This document shows, in pieces, positions 62,237-64,000 of a DNA stretch of 64,000 bases; the first letter of the stretch is position 1, and each line of letters begins with the position of its first letter. The DNA is from Candidatus Frackibacter sp. WG13 (lineage in GTDB: Bacteria > Bacillota > Halanaerobiia > Halobacteroidales > Acetohalobiaceae): NCBI RefSeq assembly GCF_900114655.1, contig NZ_FOTT01000008.1, positions 1 through 64,000 on the forward strand, given 5' to 3'. The notes beneath the pieces were generated by a model. That model searched no databases, had not been told where the DNA came from, and was given only the letters and a program-made list of their open reading frames with translations. The translations under genes and the position numbers were made by a program.

Positions 62237-63007
62237 ATGAAGATAGCAATTTCAGGAAAAGGAGGAGTAGGAAAGACAACAGTAACAGCAAATCTAAGTA
62301 GATTATTTGCACAGAATGATTATCAAGTATTTGCTGTTGATGCTGATCCAGATGCTAATTTAGCAACTGCTCTAGGAATTCCAGAAGAGGATGCAAAAGA
62401 ACTTAAACCATTAGTAGAGTTAGAAGATATAATAGAAGGCAAAAATTCAGGAGGAGGCTCATTTGTTAGTTTAACCCCTACTGTTGATGATGTATTGGAC
62501 GACTATTCTTATAAGTTAGGAAATATCAAATTTGTAAGAATGGGTGCTGCTAAACAAGGAGGGTCAGAGTGTTATTGTAAAGAAAACTCTTTTCTCCGTT
62601 CTTTAATTGAATCATTATTAATAGATAAGAAAGAAGTAGTAATCCTAGATATGGGAGCTGGAATTGAGCACTTAAGTCGAGGAACAGCTAAGGATGTAGA
62701 TTGCTTGATTGTTATTGTTGAACCAAGCCAAGTAAGTATTGAGACAGCTGATAAAGTAAAGAAGATGGCTGCAGATTTAGGAATTCCTATATTCAAGGTT
62801 ATAGCTAATAAAGTTTATGATGAAGAAGCTAAAGATTTCATTGTGAATTACTTTCATGCTGAAGATATATTAGGATTTATACCATTTAGCCAAGAAGTAA
62901 TTACTTCTGCTATGGATAGGAAGCAACAAGATAAGATATCTCAAGCATTAAGACCCAGCATGAAAGATATATATAATAATCTTTTGAGGGAGGCAGGTGA
63001 TAAGTAA
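62237..63007 (+). CDS. cooC: CO dehydrogenase maturation ATPase CooC
   Basis: A 256-residue MinD-like ATPase with deviant Walker A SGKGGVGKTTVTANLS, VDADPDANLATALG, and the CooC metal-binding motif ECYCKEN (CxC) that binds nickel or zinc at the dimer interface. It inserts nickel into the active-site cluster of carbon monoxide dehydrogenase, using ATP. A GAGGTG site precedes the ATG. The CODH catalytic gene starts 343 bases downstream, confirming the role. Related AcsF acts on acetyl-CoA synthase, so some overlap in function is possible. Confidence 0.88.
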   Translation: MKIAISGKGGVGKTTVTANLSRLFAQNDYQVFAVDADPDANLATALGIPEEDAKELKPLVELEDIIEGKNSGGGSFVSLTPTVDDVLDDYSYKLGNIKFVRMGAAKQGGSECYCKENSFLRSLIESLLIDKKEVVILDMGAGIEHLSRGTAKDVDCLIVIVEPSQVSIETADKVKKMAADLGIPIFKVIANKVYDEEAKDFIVNYFHAEDILGFIPFSQEVITSAMDRKQQDKISQALRPSMKDIYNNLLREAGDK

Positions 63008-63350
63008 GTTAAATGATATTCTAGTAGGTGCAGGGGGTTTCATTATTATGCTTCCATTGAATTGTAATAGTACCTTTTTATAAAAATTTTATAGGGTATT
63101 AACTGTTGATGAAGGGAAGATAAATCTTTCATAAGGATGATAGCTATGTAACCTGCTAGATGTGCAATTTGTTTATGGGGTGTTTATTTAGAAACTAGAA
63201 GGATTTGAAGATTGCTCTAAAGACTATTGCTCTATAACAAGTATTTAACAGTATGGTTCAAAGAATGCTTTAATAATTGATTTTACTAGAGACATAATTT
63301 TCTGAAAAACATAATTTTCTGAAAATAAGAATAAGGAGGTTGACAGATAT
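63008..63350. other. Gap between cooC and cooS, with a tandem 17-base repeat
   Basis: No open reading frame of note is seen; short stop-ridden stretches (for example around 63150-63210) may be decayed sequence. ACATAATTTTCTGAAAA occurs twice back to back (63292-63308 and 63309-63325), just upstream of the AAGGAGG site of cooS. It may be a regulatory site for cooS or a simple duplication. Confidence 0.5.
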
Positions 63351-64000
63351 ATGAGTTTTGAATCAAAATCACAAGATCCTGCTAGTCAAGAAATACTTCA
63401 ACTAGCAGAAGAAAAAGGAATGGAGACAATTTGGGACCGTTATGAGGCTATGCAACCACAGTGTGGCTTTGGAAGTACTGGACTTTGTTGTACGAACTGC
63501 TTACAAGGACCTTGTAGAATTGATCCATTTGGAGAAGGACCTAGTGAAGGAATTTGTGGAGTGAAAGATTATTCAGTTGTAGCTCGTAACTTAGTAAGAA
63601 CAATTGTAGGTGGTACTGCTTCTCACTCTGATCATGCTCGTCACGTAGCAGAACTATTAAGAGAGGTAGCTGCTGGTCATATTGAAGGTTATGAAGTAAA
63701 AGATGAAGAGAAATTAATGAAGGTTGCTAATAAGTTAGGATTAGAAACTGAAGGAAAAGACGTAAATGAGTTAACTAAGGAGGTTGCTGAAGAGGCTGTT
63801 GGTAACTTTATTGGCTTCCATGGTGAGGAAATGAGCTTCTTAAAGCCAATGATACCAGAAGCTCGTTATGAATTATTTAAGAAGTGCGATATTGTTGCAA
63901 CTGGTATTAATGATGTTATTAACCAGGCTCTTCATAGAACAGCAATGGGAATGGATGCTGACCCATTAAACTTAATTTTTGGTGGTTTAAAAGGAGCATT
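63351..64000 (+). CDS. cooS: Anaerobic CO dehydrogenase catalytic subunit CooS (partial)
   Basis: The frame is open from ATG 63351 to the window edge (216 codons of about 630 expected). It begins MSFESKSQDPASQEIL, and the cysteine-rich start matches CooS/AcsA: QCGFGSTGLCCTNCLQGPCRIDPFG and GICGVKDYSVVARNLVRT, which bind the B and D clusters. TASHSDHARHVAELL follows. The enzyme interconverts CO2 and CO with a Ni-Fe-S centre and, with acetyl-CoA synthase, forms the carbonyl branch of the Wood-Ljungdahl pathway. AAGGAGG precedes the start. The rest of the gene lies outside the window. Confidence 0.95.
   Translation, partial: MSFESKSQDPASQEILQLAEEKGMETIWDRYEAMQPQCGFGSTGLCCTNCLQGPCRIDPFGEGPSEGICGVKDYSVVARNLVRTIVGGTASHSDHARHVAELLREVAAGHIEGYEVKDEEKLMKVANKLGLETEGKDVNELTKEVAEEAVGNFIGFHGEEMSFLKPMIPEARYELFKKCDIVATGINDVINQALHRTAMGMDADPLNLIFGGLKGA

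Noticed and set aside
1-64000. tRNA or rRNA genes
   Set aside because: No cloverleaf with the conserved TTCGA arm and no rRNA-like segments were seen by eye; a tRNAscan run would settle this.

Overview
The window is AT-rich, Gram-positive-style DNA with strong AAGGAGG ribosome-binding sites and TTGACA/TATAAT promoters. Gene content suggests an anaerobic, halophilic, acetogenic member of the Halanaerobiales (Halobacteroidaceae, for example an Acetohalobium- or Natroniella-like organism). It combines betaine-type methyltransferases, a BCCT betaine carrier, an NhaC antiporter, a glycine cleavage operon and the start of a CO dehydrogenase locus. The genus is an inference from gene content and protein resemblance, not a database match.

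Layout. 1-1.7 kb: an IS110-family transposase with a structured, promoter-driven non-coding segment upstream that looks like a bridge RNA. 1.7-10.3 kb: an NhaC antiporter, a P-type ATPase remnant next to a CsoR-like operator, a TPR membrane protein, an MFS transporter, a DmsA-like molybdoenzyme fused to its own TorD chaperone, its DmsB-like electron-transfer subunit, and AzlCD. 10.7-16.5 kb: a PAS histidine kinase, a DUF255 thioredoxin-like protein, a DUF362 protein and a uracil-DNA-glycosylase-fold protein. 16.7-26 kb: a glycine riboswitch with three tandem hairpins, then gcvT, gcvH, gcvPA, gcvPB, two radical SAM genes of LipS1/LipS2 type (the second interrupted by an in-frame TAA), lipM and lpdA. 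This is glycine cleavage together with the lipoylation of GcvH.

26.2-40.9 kb: a sigma-54 activator, a textbook -24/-12 promoter with upstream 13-bp palindromes, and a methyl-transfer operon. The operon holds two nearly identical corrinoid proteins, two divergent MttB-family methyltransferases, a hydantoinase-A-like ASKHA protein, a DUF1638 protein and a pterin-binding methyltransferase. A BCCT betaine carrier and an NMT1-type ABC importer follow. The likely flow is betaine uptake, methyl transfer to corrinoid, then to tetrahydrofolate, which is shared with glycine cleavage and with the Wood-Ljungdahl pathway (cooC and cooS at 62.2-64 kb).

40.9-62 kb is mostly housekeeping and regulation: a TPP enzyme, DUF445, a YhaO/YhaN nuclease pair, a lipid kinase, glyoxalase, a glutamate-cysteine ligase with an ATP-grasp partner, queuosine genes queD-queE-queC, a PilZN-MinD fusion, DUF1232, a TPR protein, a DUF296 protein, a GAF-GGDEF cyclase and a VWA protein. 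The most novel-looking items are the IS110 structured RNA, the TorD-DmsA fusion, the riboswitch hairpin array, the interrupted LipS2 gene, the duplicated corrinoid module with HyuA/DUF1638, and the two-gene thiol-synthesis operon.
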